64,000 bases of DNA from Myxococcales bacterium. Lineage in GTDB: Bacteria > Myxococcota_A > Polyangia > Fen-1088. The stretch lies in assembly GCA_022184915.1 (NCBI GenBank), contig JAGTJU010000001.1:994057-1058056 (forward strand), read 5' to 3'. Under the pieces are notes generated by a model, which did not search any database, was not told the DNA's origin, and was given only the letters and a program-made list of their open reading frames with translations. Positions 41,854-49,976 of the stretch are shown here, in pieces (the stretch's first letter is position 1; every line of letters starts with the position of its first letter). A program made the translations under genes and the position numbers.

Positions 41854-43008
41854 TCAGGCCGCCGCTTGCGCTTGCCGCGCCAGCTCGGCGATCTCGTCGT
41901 CAGTCAGGCCCTTTTTGTTGTCGGCCAGCGCAATGAAGGTCTTGTAGACCATATCGATCTGCCCGGGCGTGAGCTGGAAGCCCAGGTGCGAGCAACGGTC
42001 GGCCAGGGCATGGCGGCCGCTGTGTTTGCCCAGCACCAGCCGGCTCTCGGGCACACCCACCGTGGTGGGATCCATGATCTCGTAGGTGGTGCGTTCCTTG
42101 AGGAAGCCGTCCTGGTGAATACCCGCTTCGTGGGCGAAGGCGTTTTTCCCCACGATGGCCTTGTTGGGCTGCGGGCTCACCCCGATGATCGAAGAAAGCA
42201 ATTGGCTCGCAGGAAAGAGTTCGGGGGTGTTGATGCCGGTGGCGAAGGGCAGCAGGTCGTTGCGGACCTTCATCGCCATGACCACTTCTTCGAGCGAGCA
42301 GTTGCCTGCACGTTCACCGATGCCGTTGATGGTGCATTCCACCTGGCGGGCGCCCGCCTGAACGCCGGCCAGGCTGTTGGCCACCGCCAGGCCGAGGTCG
42401 TTGTGGCAGTGCACCGACACCACCGCCCGGTCGCCGACGGCTTGCACCACTTTGGCGATCAAGGCGCCGAACTCCTGGGGAATCGCGTAGCCCACGGTGT
42501 CGGGGATGTTCACGACCGACGCGCCGGCGTCGACCGCGGCGCGCGCGAAGCGGGCCAAGCTTTCGGGGGAGGTCCGGGTGGCGTCCTCCGCTGAAAACTC
42601 CACTTCACCTACGTACTTGCGGGCCAATTGAATCGCCTTGACCGCGCTCTCGAGCGCCTGGTCCTCCGTTTTGCGGAGCTTGTATTCCAGGTGGATGGGG
42701 CTCGTCGCGATAAAGGTATGGATCCGGGGGCGTTTCGCCTTGTCCAGCGCCCGGGCTGCCTGCTCGATGTCCTTGACATTGCAGCGCGCCAGGGCGGCCA
42801 CGCTGACGCCCGAGAAGGTGCGGCTGATCTGGTCGACCGCCTCGGTGTCACCCTCGGACGCCATGGGGAAACCCGCCTCCATCACGTCGACCCCGAGCTC
42901 CACGAGCTTGCGCGCCATCTGAAGCTTTTCGGCCACCGTCATGCTGCATCCGCAGGACTGCTCGCCATCGCGCAACGTGGTGTCGAAGATGAATACGCGG
43001 TCGTTCAT
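41854..43008 (-). CDS. leuA: 2-isopropylmalate synthase, catalytic core without the C-terminal regulatory domain
   Basis: Condenses acetyl-CoA with 2-oxoisovalerate, the first committed step of leucine synthesis. The start is the ATG at 43008 (AGAGGCACC just upstream), giving 384 residues. TIM-barrel motifs are DTTLRDGEQS, ARCNVKDIEQA, FSAEDATRTSPESLARF, IPDTVGYAIPQEFG, VHCHNDLGLAVANSLAGVQAGA, ECTINGIGERAGNCSLEEVVM and NAFAHEAGIHQDGFLK. Usual LeuA proteins carry a further ~120-130 residue leucine-binding domain, which is absent here. The active-site loop reads GEQSCGCSM instead of the common GEQSPGASM. Related homocitrate synthases also lack the domain, but the motifs favour LeuA. It diverges from a LysR gene, its likely regulator. 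Confidence 0.88.
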   Translation of the reverse strand: MNDRVFIFDTTLRDGEQSCGCSMTVAEKLQMARKLVELGVDVMEAGFPMASEGDTEAVDQISRTFSGVSVAALARCNVKDIEQAARALDKAKRPRIHTFIATSPIHLEYKLRKTEDQALESAVKAIQLARKYVGEVEFSAEDATRTSPESLARFARAAVDAGASVVNIPDTVGYAIPQEFGALIAKVVQAVGDRAVVSVHCHNDLGLAVANSLAGVQAGARQVECTINGIGERAGNCSLEEVVMAMKVRNDLLPFATGINTPELFPASQLLSSIIGVSPQPNKAIVGKNAFAHEAGIHQDGFLKERTTYEIMDPTTVGVPESRLVLGKHSGRHALADRCSHLGFQLTPGQIDMVYKTFIALADNKKGLTDDEIAELARQAQAAA

Positions 43009-43141
43009 GGTGCCTCTGTTCGGGTTCGTCTCGCTGGGGGTGAAGAATGGTCGCGCCGCGCGCGGCACGCGCCCGCGGTCGCCCTGAAGCTCTCAACTGT
43101 AGCGAGCGTCTCTGGATTTGGCGAATTTATTGTTTTCACGA

Positions 43142-43180
43142 TTGGAATAAGTTTTCTTAATCTTATAATCAGCGCTTATT
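43142..43180 (+). promoter_or_regulatory. AT-rich control region: promoter and candidate LysR operator between leuA and lysR
   Basis: In a strikingly AT-rich patch, TTGGAA (43142) and TATAAT (43164) are spaced by 16 bp and could be the lysR promoter. The inverted repeat ATAAG-N10-CTTAT (43147-43166) overlaps it, and a further CTTATT lies at 43175-43180. Dyads of this kind with half-site spacing near T-N11-A are typical LysR-type operators. Position suggests autorepression and control of divergent leuA. Confidence 0.5.
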
Positions 43181-43202
43181 CATGACAGGGGGGCCATAAG
43201 CG

Positions 43203-44069
43203 TTGGAGCTACACGAACTTCAAGTGTTCCGCATGGTGGCTGCGGAGGCGAGCTTTTCGCGGGCTGCCGCGAAGTTGGGGCGTACGCAGCCAGCGGTGTC
43301 TCTCGCGGTGCAGCGCCTCGAGAATGAGCTGGGTGAGGCGCTCATCGATCGCGGCAGCAAGGCCATGCGTTTGACCGATGCGGGCCAGCTGGTCTACGAA
43401 TTCGCGCGTCGCTTCGAGAATCTCGGCGGGGAGCTGGCGGGCGCCCTGGCCGAGCTGCGGGACAAGTCTGCCGGCCAGCTGCTGATCGGCGCCAACGAGT
43501 CCACCACCTTGTACCTGCTGGGACACATCGTGCAGTACCGGCGCAAGTACCCCCGGGTGCGGGTGCTGGTGCGTCGCAGCCTTTCGAGCAAGATCCCCGA
43601 GGAGATCCTGGGGGGCGATCTGGAGCTGGGCGTGGTGTCCTACGAGCCCCGGGACGAGCGCCTCTCGACGCGGGTCATCTATACGGACCACCTGGCCTTC
43701 GTGGTGTCTCCCGAGCACCGGCTGGCCCGGCGCAAGACCGTGTCGATCGGCGAGCTGGGCATGGAGACCTTCATCGCCCACAACGTCCTGTCCCCGTACC
43801 GCGAGATGGTGGTCAAGGAGTTCGAGCGCCGCAACGTGCCGCTCAACCGGGACATCGAAATGCCCACGGTCGAGACGATCAAGAAGCTTGTGCAGCTGAA
43901 CGAGGGCGTGGCCTTCCTGCCCCGCATGTGTGTGGGGCCCGAGGTCGAGCAGGGCGTCCTCAAGGAGGTCCAGGTCAACGAGCTTCGGATTGCCCGAAAG
44001 ATTCACCTGGTGTTCCCGGCCCGCCGCTCTCTCAGCCATGCGGCCAAGGCGTTCCTGGCGTTGCTCTGA
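43203..44069 (+). CDS. LysR-type transcriptional regulator, divergent from leuA
   Basis: 288 residues from a TTG at 43203, preceded by AGGGGGG about ten bases upstream; the helix-turn-helix begins at residue 1 (MELHELQVFRMVAAEASFSRAAAKLGRTQPAVSLAVQRLENELGEALIDR), so no earlier start is needed. The effector domain has LLIGANESTTLYLLGHIVQYRRKYPRV, DLELGVVSYEP and VQLNEGVAFLPRMCVG. It is a full-length LTTR. Divergent placement next to leuA with an AT-rich dyad between them suggests it senses a leucine-pathway metabolite (2-isopropylmalate would be a natural candidate, as for LeuO/IlvY-type logic), but this is inferred. Confidence 0.9.
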   Translation: MELHELQVFRMVAAEASFSRAAAKLGRTQPAVSLAVQRLENELGEALIDRGSKAMRLTDAGQLVYEFARRFENLGGELAGALAELRDKSAGQLLIGANESTTLYLLGHIVQYRRKYPRVRVLVRRSLSSKIPEEILGGDLELGVVSYEPRDERLSTRVIYTDHLAFVVSPEHRLARRKTVSIGELGMETFIAHNVLSPYREMVVKEFERRNVPLNRDIEMPTVETIKKLVQLNEGVAFLPRMCVGPEVEQGVLKEVQVNELRIARKIHLVFPARRSLSHAAKAFLALL

Positions 44070-44214
44070 GTGGTCGTGGCGGCGTCCCGGCCCCCGGTAT
44101 TGGCCTGATCCCGACTCTCGGTGTCAAGCTGCGGGTGGGTTACGCCGAATGCGGATGTGACCTCCGCGTCGCGACTTCCCCGTGCCCTCTCAAGCTCTCC
44201 GCTCGCCGACTCGT

Positions 44215-46509
44215 ATGCGCCGCCTTTGCGCCGTGGCCCTCGCCGTGGCCCTGGCTGGTTTTGGGGCCTATGGCCCTGCGGCCCGGGCGGACGATCTTTG
44301 GGAGCCCGCGTTCGACCCGCGCTATGTCGTTTCGCCTCCGCTCGGCAAGGGCCCCGACGGCGAGGGGCGCGTTCTGCGAGTGAACCCGCGCTTTCGGACC
44401 CGGGCCGCTCCCGCCCCGCACAGCCCGCGGGTGCTCGGTGCCGAAGACGTCATGCGGGTGGGGGAAGTGGTGGTGGTCGCTGGGGATCCCGAGACCATCA
44501 CCTCGAACAATGGCCAGCTCGGCGTGGACCCGGCGGCGCTGGGGAACGTCACGCAAAAGGCGCTGGCCTTTGCCGGCGATCACTACGAAATCGTCACCGT
44601 CTGGCAGACCTTCGTGGATCGGGGCACGGACGCCTTGGCGTACGCCCTGAACGTGAAGAACGAGGTTGCGGGGCTGGGCGAACGACTGCGCGTGCAGGAC
44701 CTGTCCCGCATGTATGGCTCGCAAGGCGTGCTGCGGACCGTGGTCAACATGAAGGACCTCGGCCTGGGCTCCACCGATGATCGGATCAACTGGGACAAGA
44801 CCCTCGAGACCTGGGGGCAGGAGACGGGCCATCGCTTCATGGCCTTTTTGGAGGTACGTGATCCGCGCACTGGCAGGGCCAGCGACCTCCTTCTCGGCCG
44901 GGACTGCGCCCACTTCGATTGGTTCGTGGACACCCGGGCCTCCGTGCAAGACGGGCTTGCCTGGGTCGACAACGCCAACGGCACGTTCACCTGGAACGAG
45001 CGGGCCAAGCGCTTCGGCCCTCTTGACCTCTACGGCATGGGCCTCATGCCCGCCGACGAGCTGCCCCCATTTTTTGCGATCGTCGACGTGCCCAATTACA
45101 CGCGGCCGAGTTGTGAAGCCTACCAGCCAGGGCGCATTCCCACACAGAACACGGTCTCGGGCACCCGCCTCGATCTCACGAGCGACGATCTCATCGCCGC
45201 GAACGGCCCTCGTGAACCCGCAGCCTCGAGCGGGTACGTACGAGAGCTCCAGGTCGTGCTCACGCGGCCGAACGAAAGCGTGACGAGCGTGACCGCCGTA
45301 GGCCTTGCGCAGCGGATCGACAGGGCCCGCCTGTGGTGGGAGGACTGGGTGCGCGTGGCCAGCGGCAACCGCCTCGTGGTGTGTAGCCAGTCCACGCAGG
45401 ATTGCGGCGACGCCCGTTCGGATGTGGTGGGCGTGGAGGTCGTCGAGCCGGCCGTTCCGCGCCTGGGCCCGGTGGCGTTCCGCATGGACCTCGCCAACAC
45501 CGGCGCCCAGCCCGCCACCGGGTTGCGGGGCTGGATCGAGGTGCGGGCGGGAGACCGCCTGTATTCGTCCGGACTTCCCCGTGACCTCGAACCGCTGCCG
45601 GCGGGCGCGACCCGCTCCGAGACCTTCATGGTCGATCTGCCTGACATTCCCTGCGGCGCCGAAATGAGCGTGGTGGGTCGCACCCAGAGCGCGTTCCACT
45701 ACGACCGCCGCCGGGTCTCGCGCCCCGTCGGGGTGAAGACCGTGTGGACCGAGGATTTCGAGAGCGAGGGGGGCTGGAGCGTAAACCCGGAGGGCACCGA
45801 CACCGGGCAAGGGGCCACGTGGGAGCGCGGAAAGCCCGAGCTCAGTTTCGTCGTCAACCGACAGACGCAACCGGACGCGGCTCACAGTGGCGCTGGGGCC
45901 TTCAGCACAGGTCGCGTGCCTCCGGAAGCGGGCAGCACGGGAGGATTCGCCAAGCGGGGGCGGGTGACGCTGCAATCCCCCGTGTTGCCCTTGGCGGGCT
46001 TGCGCCAGCCAGCCCTGCGGTACTTCGTGACCTTTGCCGGCATGCGGTCGGTGGGCAGCGGCCAGATCGAGAGCAGCCCGCAGGCCTCCCTCTCCGTGTA
46101 TGTCCGAGCGGTGGGTGACGCGCCCGACGCCGGCGCAGACTCTTCGTGGACCGAGATCGACCGGCTGAGCGACGCCATCTTCGTCGAGTGGCAGGAACGT
46201 GTGGTGGCCATGCCGCCTGCGCTCGCCGGGGCCTCCGCCTTGCAGCTGCGCTTCGTGGCCGCCGACGACCATGGGGATGGCCTGGGAGGCGTCGAGGCCG
46301 CCATCGACGACGTCTCGATGACCTCCGTCCTGCCGGGGTGCGAAACGCCGAACACGGTCGATGCGGGTGAGGGCCCGGCACTCGATGACGAAGGCGGTTG
46401 CGGATGCCACCTCGGGGGACGCACGAAGGAGCCCAGGCTTCTGACGTTCGGGTGCCTGCTGGCCTGGCTCGCGCGCCGCCGCCGGTCTACTTCTCCGCCG
46501 TCTCCGTGA
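44215..46509 (+). CDS. Surface protein with zincin-like degenerate motif and MYXO-CTERM-like tail
   Basis: 764 residues from the ATG at 44215, which starts a good signal peptide (RRLCAVALAVALAGFGAYGPAARA); a GTG at 44182 is less likely. The N-terminal half belongs to a secreted family recognisable from WGQETGHRFMAFLEV, HFDWFVDTRASVQDG and FGPLDLYGMGLM. The motif QExGH (202-206) corresponds to HExGH in what I recall of relatives, with the first His replaced by Gln. C-terminal beta-sandwich segments follow (WTEDFESEGGWSVNP, ALRYFVTFAG, EAAIDDVSM). It ends GGCGCHLGG, a hydrophobic helix LLTFGCLLAWLA and RRRR: the Cys-TM-Arg pattern of MYXO-CTERM sorting tails. The last 23 bp overlap exbD on the other strand. 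Confidence 0.8.
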   Translation: MRRLCAVALAVALAGFGAYGPAARADDLWEPAFDPRYVVSPPLGKGPDGEGRVLRVNPRFRTRAAPAPHSPRVLGAEDVMRVGEVVVVAGDPETITSNNGQLGVDPAALGNVTQKALAFAGDHYEIVTVWQTFVDRGTDALAYALNVKNEVAGLGERLRVQDLSRMYGSQGVLRTVVNMKDLGLGSTDDRINWDKTLETWGQETGHRFMAFLEVRDPRTGRASDLLLGRDCAHFDWFVDTRASVQDGLAWVDNANGTFTWNERAKRFGPLDLYGMGLMPADELPPFFAIVDVPNYTRPSCEAYQPGRIPTQNTVSGTRLDLTSDDLIAANGPREPAASSGYVRELQVVLTRPNESVTSVTAVGLAQRIDRARLWWEDWVRVASGNRLVVCSQSTQDCGDARSDVVGVEVVEPAVPRLGPVAFRMDLANTGAQPATGLRGWIEVRAGDRLYSSGLPRDLEPLPAGATRSETFMVDLPDIPCGAEMSVVGRTQSAFHYDRRRVSRPVGVKTVWTEDFESEGGWSVNPEGTDTGQGATWERGKPELSFVVNRQTQPDAAHSGAGAFSTGRVPPEAGSTGGFAKRGRVTLQSPVLPLAGLRQPALRYFVTFAGMRSVGSGQIESSPQASLSVYVRAVGDAPDAGADSSWTEIDRLSDAIFVEWQERVVAMPPALAGASALQLRFVAADDHGDGLGGVEAAIDDVSMTSVLPGCETPNTVDAGEGPALDDEGGCGCHLGGRTKEPRLLTFGCLLAWLARRRRSTSPPSP

Positions 46510-46954
46510 GGATGTTGATGTGAGCGGCGCCCGCGCGCTTCGCAATCGACATCAGATCCACCGCCGAGCCCAGCGCCACGTTCTTGTCGCCCCGGATGAG
46601 CAAGACATCGGACTCCACGCTGGCAAAGGCCTGGCGCAATTCGGCCTCGAGATTCTCGGGAGCGATCTTCTTGTTGAAGAGGTAGATCTCGTTCGCCTTC
46701 GTGATGGTCAAGACGGGATCGGTGCGCCGTTTGGTCACGGGCCCTGCCGATTGGGATTTCGGCAACGAGACCTTGACGCCCGAGCGGGAGGCTTTCTCCG
46801 TCTCGACCATCGCGGTGGAGGTCACCATGAAGATGATGAGCAACACCAAGAACACGTCAGTGAGTGGCGTGATGTTGATCTCGGCGACGATGGACTCGCT
46901 CCCGCCGCCGTCATCGTCGACGGCGGCATCGTTCATGTTTACGCCCATGCCCAT
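46487..46954 (-). CDS. exbD: ExbD/TolR-family biopolymer transport protein
   Basis: 155 residues with a single N-terminal membrane helix carrying the essential Asp (INITPLTDVFLVLLIIFMVTS, Asp33) and a periplasmic domain (VKVSLPKSQSAG, EIYLFNKKIAPENLEAELRQAF, VLLIRGDKNVALGSAVDLMSIAK) typical of ExbD/TolR. With ExbB/TolQ it forms a proton-driven motor that energises outer-membrane processes. It is 11 bp downstream of exbB. No TonB or Tol gene is adjacent, so the energised partner is unknown. Confidence 0.93.
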   Translation of the reverse strand: MGMGVNMNDAAVDDDGGGSESIVAEINITPLTDVFLVLLIIFMVTSTAMVETEKASRSGVKVSLPKSQSAGPVTKRRTDPVLTITKANEIYLFNKKIAPENLEAELRQAFASVESDVLLIRGDKNVALGSAVDLMSIAKRAGAAHINILTETAEK

Positions 46955-46965
46955 GATGGCGCCTT

Positions 46966-47652
46966 TCAGGCCGCGCTGTCGGCGGCGGCTTCAGTCTTGG
47001 TCGGCTTGATGGCCTCGGCAGGCGCGGGGCTCGTCTTCATCTCCCCGAGAGCCATGAGGAACTCTTCACAGAAGAGCTTGTACTGCACCCCAATGGCGCC
47101 CACGCGCGCCACGAAGTAGTTGTAAGCAATGACAGCATAGATCGCCACCATGAGGCCCGCCGCCGTGGCCACCAGCGCGGCCGCGATGCCGCCCGCAACC
47201 ACCTTGAAGCCGCCCGTGCCCGCAGCCGCCATCGATTGGAAGGCCTTGAGGATACCCACCACGGTTCCGAACAGCCCCACGAAGGGTGCTGACGAGCCCA
47301 CGGTTCCAAGGGCCCACAAATACCTCTTGAACTGCGAGGTCACGGCGAGCCTTTGCGACGTCACGACCGCGGCCGTTTTGTCGGGGTACTTCTTGTACGT
47401 CTTGAGCCCTTTGTCGAAGACCTCGGCCAACGGCTCGTTCGAGGTCTCGGAGAGCGCGACGGCCTTGGGCAAATCCTGGGCCTCGATGGCCGCGATCACC
47501 CGGTCCTTGAAGGCCTCGGATTTGGGCAGAACGTTCCACAGGCTGTAGAAGCGCTCGCAGATGACGGTCAAGCCGGCCAGGGACCAAAGCAGCAGCAGTC
47601 CGAGGATCAGCCATTCGTCGCGAATGAGATCGCGTAGAGTTTCCCAGGTCAT
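46966..47652 (-). CDS. exbB: ExbB/TolQ/MotA-family proton channel protein
   Basis: 228 residues from the ATG at 47652; the frame is open upstream but antisense to the histidine-kinase gene. Three membrane helices: WLILGLLLLWSLAGLTVICERFY, the conserved GSSAPFVGLFGTVVGILKAFQSMA, and GGIAAALVATAAGLMVAIYAVIAYNYF. The conserved GLFGTVVGI and A-T-A-A-G-L motifs identify the MotA/TolQ/ExbB domain. It pairs with exbD 11 bp downstream and is divergent from the histidine-kinase gene (63 bp apart). Confidence 0.94.
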   Translation of the reverse strand: MTWETLRDLIRDEWLILGLLLLWSLAGLTVICERFYSLWNVLPKSEAFKDRVIAAIEAQDLPKAVALSETSNEPLAEVFDKGLKTYKKYPDKTAAVVTSQRLAVTSQFKRYLWALGTVGSSAPFVGLFGTVVGILKAFQSMAAAGTGGFKVVAGGIAAALVATAAGLMVAIYAVIAYNYFVARVGAIGVQYKLFCEEFLMALGEMKTSPAPAEAIKPTKTEAAADSAA

Positions 47653-47715
47653 TGATCGCCGCAAGCATAGCTCCAAACTGCGGGCGGGGCATGCACGCTG
47701 TACAATGCTGCGCCG

Positions 47716-49974
47716 ATGGCCCGCGCTGCCGTGAATCCCGTCGCCGCTTTGCCCCGCACGCACATCAGTCTCGGTGGGGGCCTTGCTTCGTGCGAGGTGG
47801 TGTCCACGGTTGCCGAGTTGCTCGGGGTGGGGGCGCCTCTGTGGTGGGTCTTGGCACGTTTGCCGATGAGCACGCCCCTTCGTTTGGGGGCGGTGCTGTC
47901 CGCCACGCTGTGCCTGGCCTCCCTCCTGCGGCTCTTGGACGTGGCGCGTCCCCTTCTGGCCGTGCATGCCCGCCGTGTGCGGGGGGACGTGGTCCCTCCT
48001 GCGCTCGGTGACTCCGCCCAGCGCGCGCTCACACATTTGCCGGGGGAAACAGGGGTCATACGCTTCTGCGCCTGGGTCTTCGTCGTGCTCGTCACCCTTG
48101 GATGGGCGGTGGCGTTCAAGGCCTTGGGGCCGGGCGCGGCCTTACGCATCGCAGGCATGAGCGTGATTCACGCGGCGGGCGTGGCGGCGCTGCGGGCGCG
48201 GCTCTTCGAGGGCTGGCTGCGCCGGCGGCGACCGTGGTTGCTCCCCAACGTGGACGGCATGCGCGTCTACATGGTCGTCTACCGGCGCCGGCTGGCGCGG
48301 GCTGCCGTCCTGGTGCTTGCGGTCGGGCACGGGGTCTGGCTGTGGCTCACCGAGGCCACGGTGGGCGTGGGGGGCGCCGATCTGGGCGCGTGGGGTTGGC
48401 CGGCCCTGGCGGTGGCTCTCGTGTTCTGGGCCCGTTCGTTGCGTCGCCGCACCAGGGCCATCGAGGCGTATTTCGACCTCGTCTACCGCCGCCCGTCCAC
48501 GAGAGGTCCTTCGCGAGACGAACCGGCCGCGGTGCCGGCATTCAAGGCTGCTCAGGGGCTGCCCTACCGCCTTTCGTCCTACCTGGTGATGAGTCTCGCC
48601 CTCACTTTTTTGGCGGCGGTGGCGCTCGGGCGGTGGTGGTTGCGCTTCGACGCGCAGGTGGCAGCCCGTTTGCTCATCGTGGGCGTGGTGGTGGTGCTTG
48701 CCGCCGGCGGCTTCACGCTGATGCTGCTGCGGCGAGTGATGAACCCCTACCTGCGCCATTTGGGCTCGCGACACCACTTGCCGCTTGGCACGATTCGCGC
48801 CCCCGTGGGGCTGGGGGGGCGGCTTGCCGTCGTGCTGGCGTCGTTTGGTGCCTGTCTGGCGGGTCCCTGGGTCTTGGTTCACGTGGCGCCCGGGCCCGCG
48901 AGCCTCTTGCCCGGGCTCGTGGGGCTGCTTTTGGCAACGGGCCTGGCCCTGCTCTTCGTACGCGACACCGTGGCGCCGCTCATCGCGCTCGAGCTGCGCT
49001 CCGAAGAGATGGCCCGCGGCGAGCTGGCGCGGCCCGTGTCGCCCGCGGGCGAAGCCGACGAGATCGGACGCCTCACCGTGGCCTTCGAGGAGATGCGGCG
49101 GGCGCTGCGCGATCGCCTGCGCTCCACCGAGTCGATCAACGTCGACCTCGAAAGGGAAGTGCGGCGCCGGACCGAAGCTCTCGAAAAGCGGAACACCGAG
49201 CTGGCGGAGGCGCTCGAGAAGCTACACCGCGCACAGGACGATCTCGTGCGCTCCGAGAAGCTGGCCTCCATGGGTCGGCTCGTGGCTGGCATCGCCCACG
49301 AGATCAACAACCCCGTCAACGCGGTCATCAACACACTCGAGCCGCTCACTGAGCAGCTGGACGAGATCGAGCGGGCCGCGGGCGCGGGCGACGTGCTGGC
49401 TTTGTCTCGCGACGCCAAGGACATGTTGGGGGTCATCCGGCGCGGAGCTGCGCGCACGCGCGCCATCGTCCGCGCGCTCCACAACTACTCGCGCGGTGAC
49501 GACCAACAGTTCCGCAGCGTGGATCTGGGCCGGGTCGTCAACGACACGCTCGATCTGCTGCGCCACCAGCTCCGCGAGGTCGACGTGCACGTGGACGTGC
49601 CTTCACCCTGTGAGGTCTGGGCCGTCCCGGGGCAAATCGATCAGGTCGTCATGAACGTGGTGGTGAACGCCGCGCAGGCGCTCACGGGAAGAAAGGGACA
49701 TATCTCCATTCGGGTCGTGCCCACGGACGATACCTGGGACCTTTTCATCGCGGATGATGGCCCGGGGATCCCGAAGGATGTGCTGCCCAAGATCTTTGAT
49801 CCCTTCTTCACCACGAAGAACGTGGGTGAGGGCGCGGGGCTTGGCCTCTCGATCGTTCACGGCATCATCGAGCGGCACGGGGGAACCGTACGGGTGGACA
49901 GCGGCGACGAAGGCACCACGTTCGTGCTCAGTCTGCCTCTGCGGGCCCGGGACCCTTCGAGCGCCGCTGGCTGA
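47716..49974 (+). CDS. Multi-pass membrane sensor histidine kinase
   Basis: 752 residues. The first ~430 residues contain roughly nine to ten hydrophobic segments and form an uncharacterised integral-membrane sensor. A HAMP-like region (LELRSEEMARGELARPVSPAGEADEIGRLTVAFEEMR) and a coiled coil (EREVRRRTEALEKRNTELAEALEKL) lead to the HisKA domain with phosphorylatable His528 in GIAHEINNPVNAVINTLEPL, and a HATPase domain with N-box QVVMNVVVNAAQAL, G1 IADDGPGIP, F-box FDPFFTTK and G2 GAGLGLSIV. There is no receiver domain and no response-regulator gene adjacent; the HDOD protein gene follows convergently 2 bp away. Confidence 0.93.
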   Translation: MARAAVNPVAALPRTHISLGGGLASCEVVSTVAELLGVGAPLWWVLARLPMSTPLRLGAVLSATLCLASLLRLLDVARPLLAVHARRVRGDVVPPALGDSAQRALTHLPGETGVIRFCAWVFVVLVTLGWAVAFKALGPGAALRIAGMSVIHAAGVAALRARLFEGWLRRRRPWLLPNVDGMRVYMVVYRRRLARAAVLVLAVGHGVWLWLTEATVGVGGADLGAWGWPALAVALVFWARSLRRRTRAIEAYFDLVYRRPSTRGPSRDEPAAVPAFKAAQGLPYRLSSYLVMSLALTFLAAVALGRWWLRFDAQVAARLLIVGVVVVLAAGGFTLMLLRRVMNPYLRHLGSRHHLPLGTIRAPVGLGGRLAVVLASFGACLAGPWVLVHVAPGPASLLPGLVGLLLATGLALLFVRDTVAPLIALELRSEEMARGELARPVSPAGEADEIGRLTVAFEEMRRALRDRLRSTESINVDLEREVRRRTEALEKRNTELAEALEKLHRAQDDLVRSEKLASMGRLVAGIAHEINNPVNAVINTLEPLTEQLDEIERAAGAGDVLALSRDAKDMLGVIRRGAARTRAIVRALHNYSRGDDQQFRSVDLGRVVNDTLDLLRHQLREVDVHVDVPSPCEVWAVPGQIDQVVMNVVVNAAQALTGRKGHISIRVVPTDDTWDLFIADDGPGIPKDVLPKIFDPFFTTKNVGEGAGLGLSIVHGIIERHGGTVRVDSGDEGTTFVLSLPLRARDPSSAAG

Positions 49975-49976
49975 CC

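Noticed and set aside
44140-46545. 801-residue minus-strand frame opposite the MYXO-CTERM-like gene
   Set aside because: No signal, domain or motif; the plus-strand frame has a signal peptide, repeated domain motifs and anchor.
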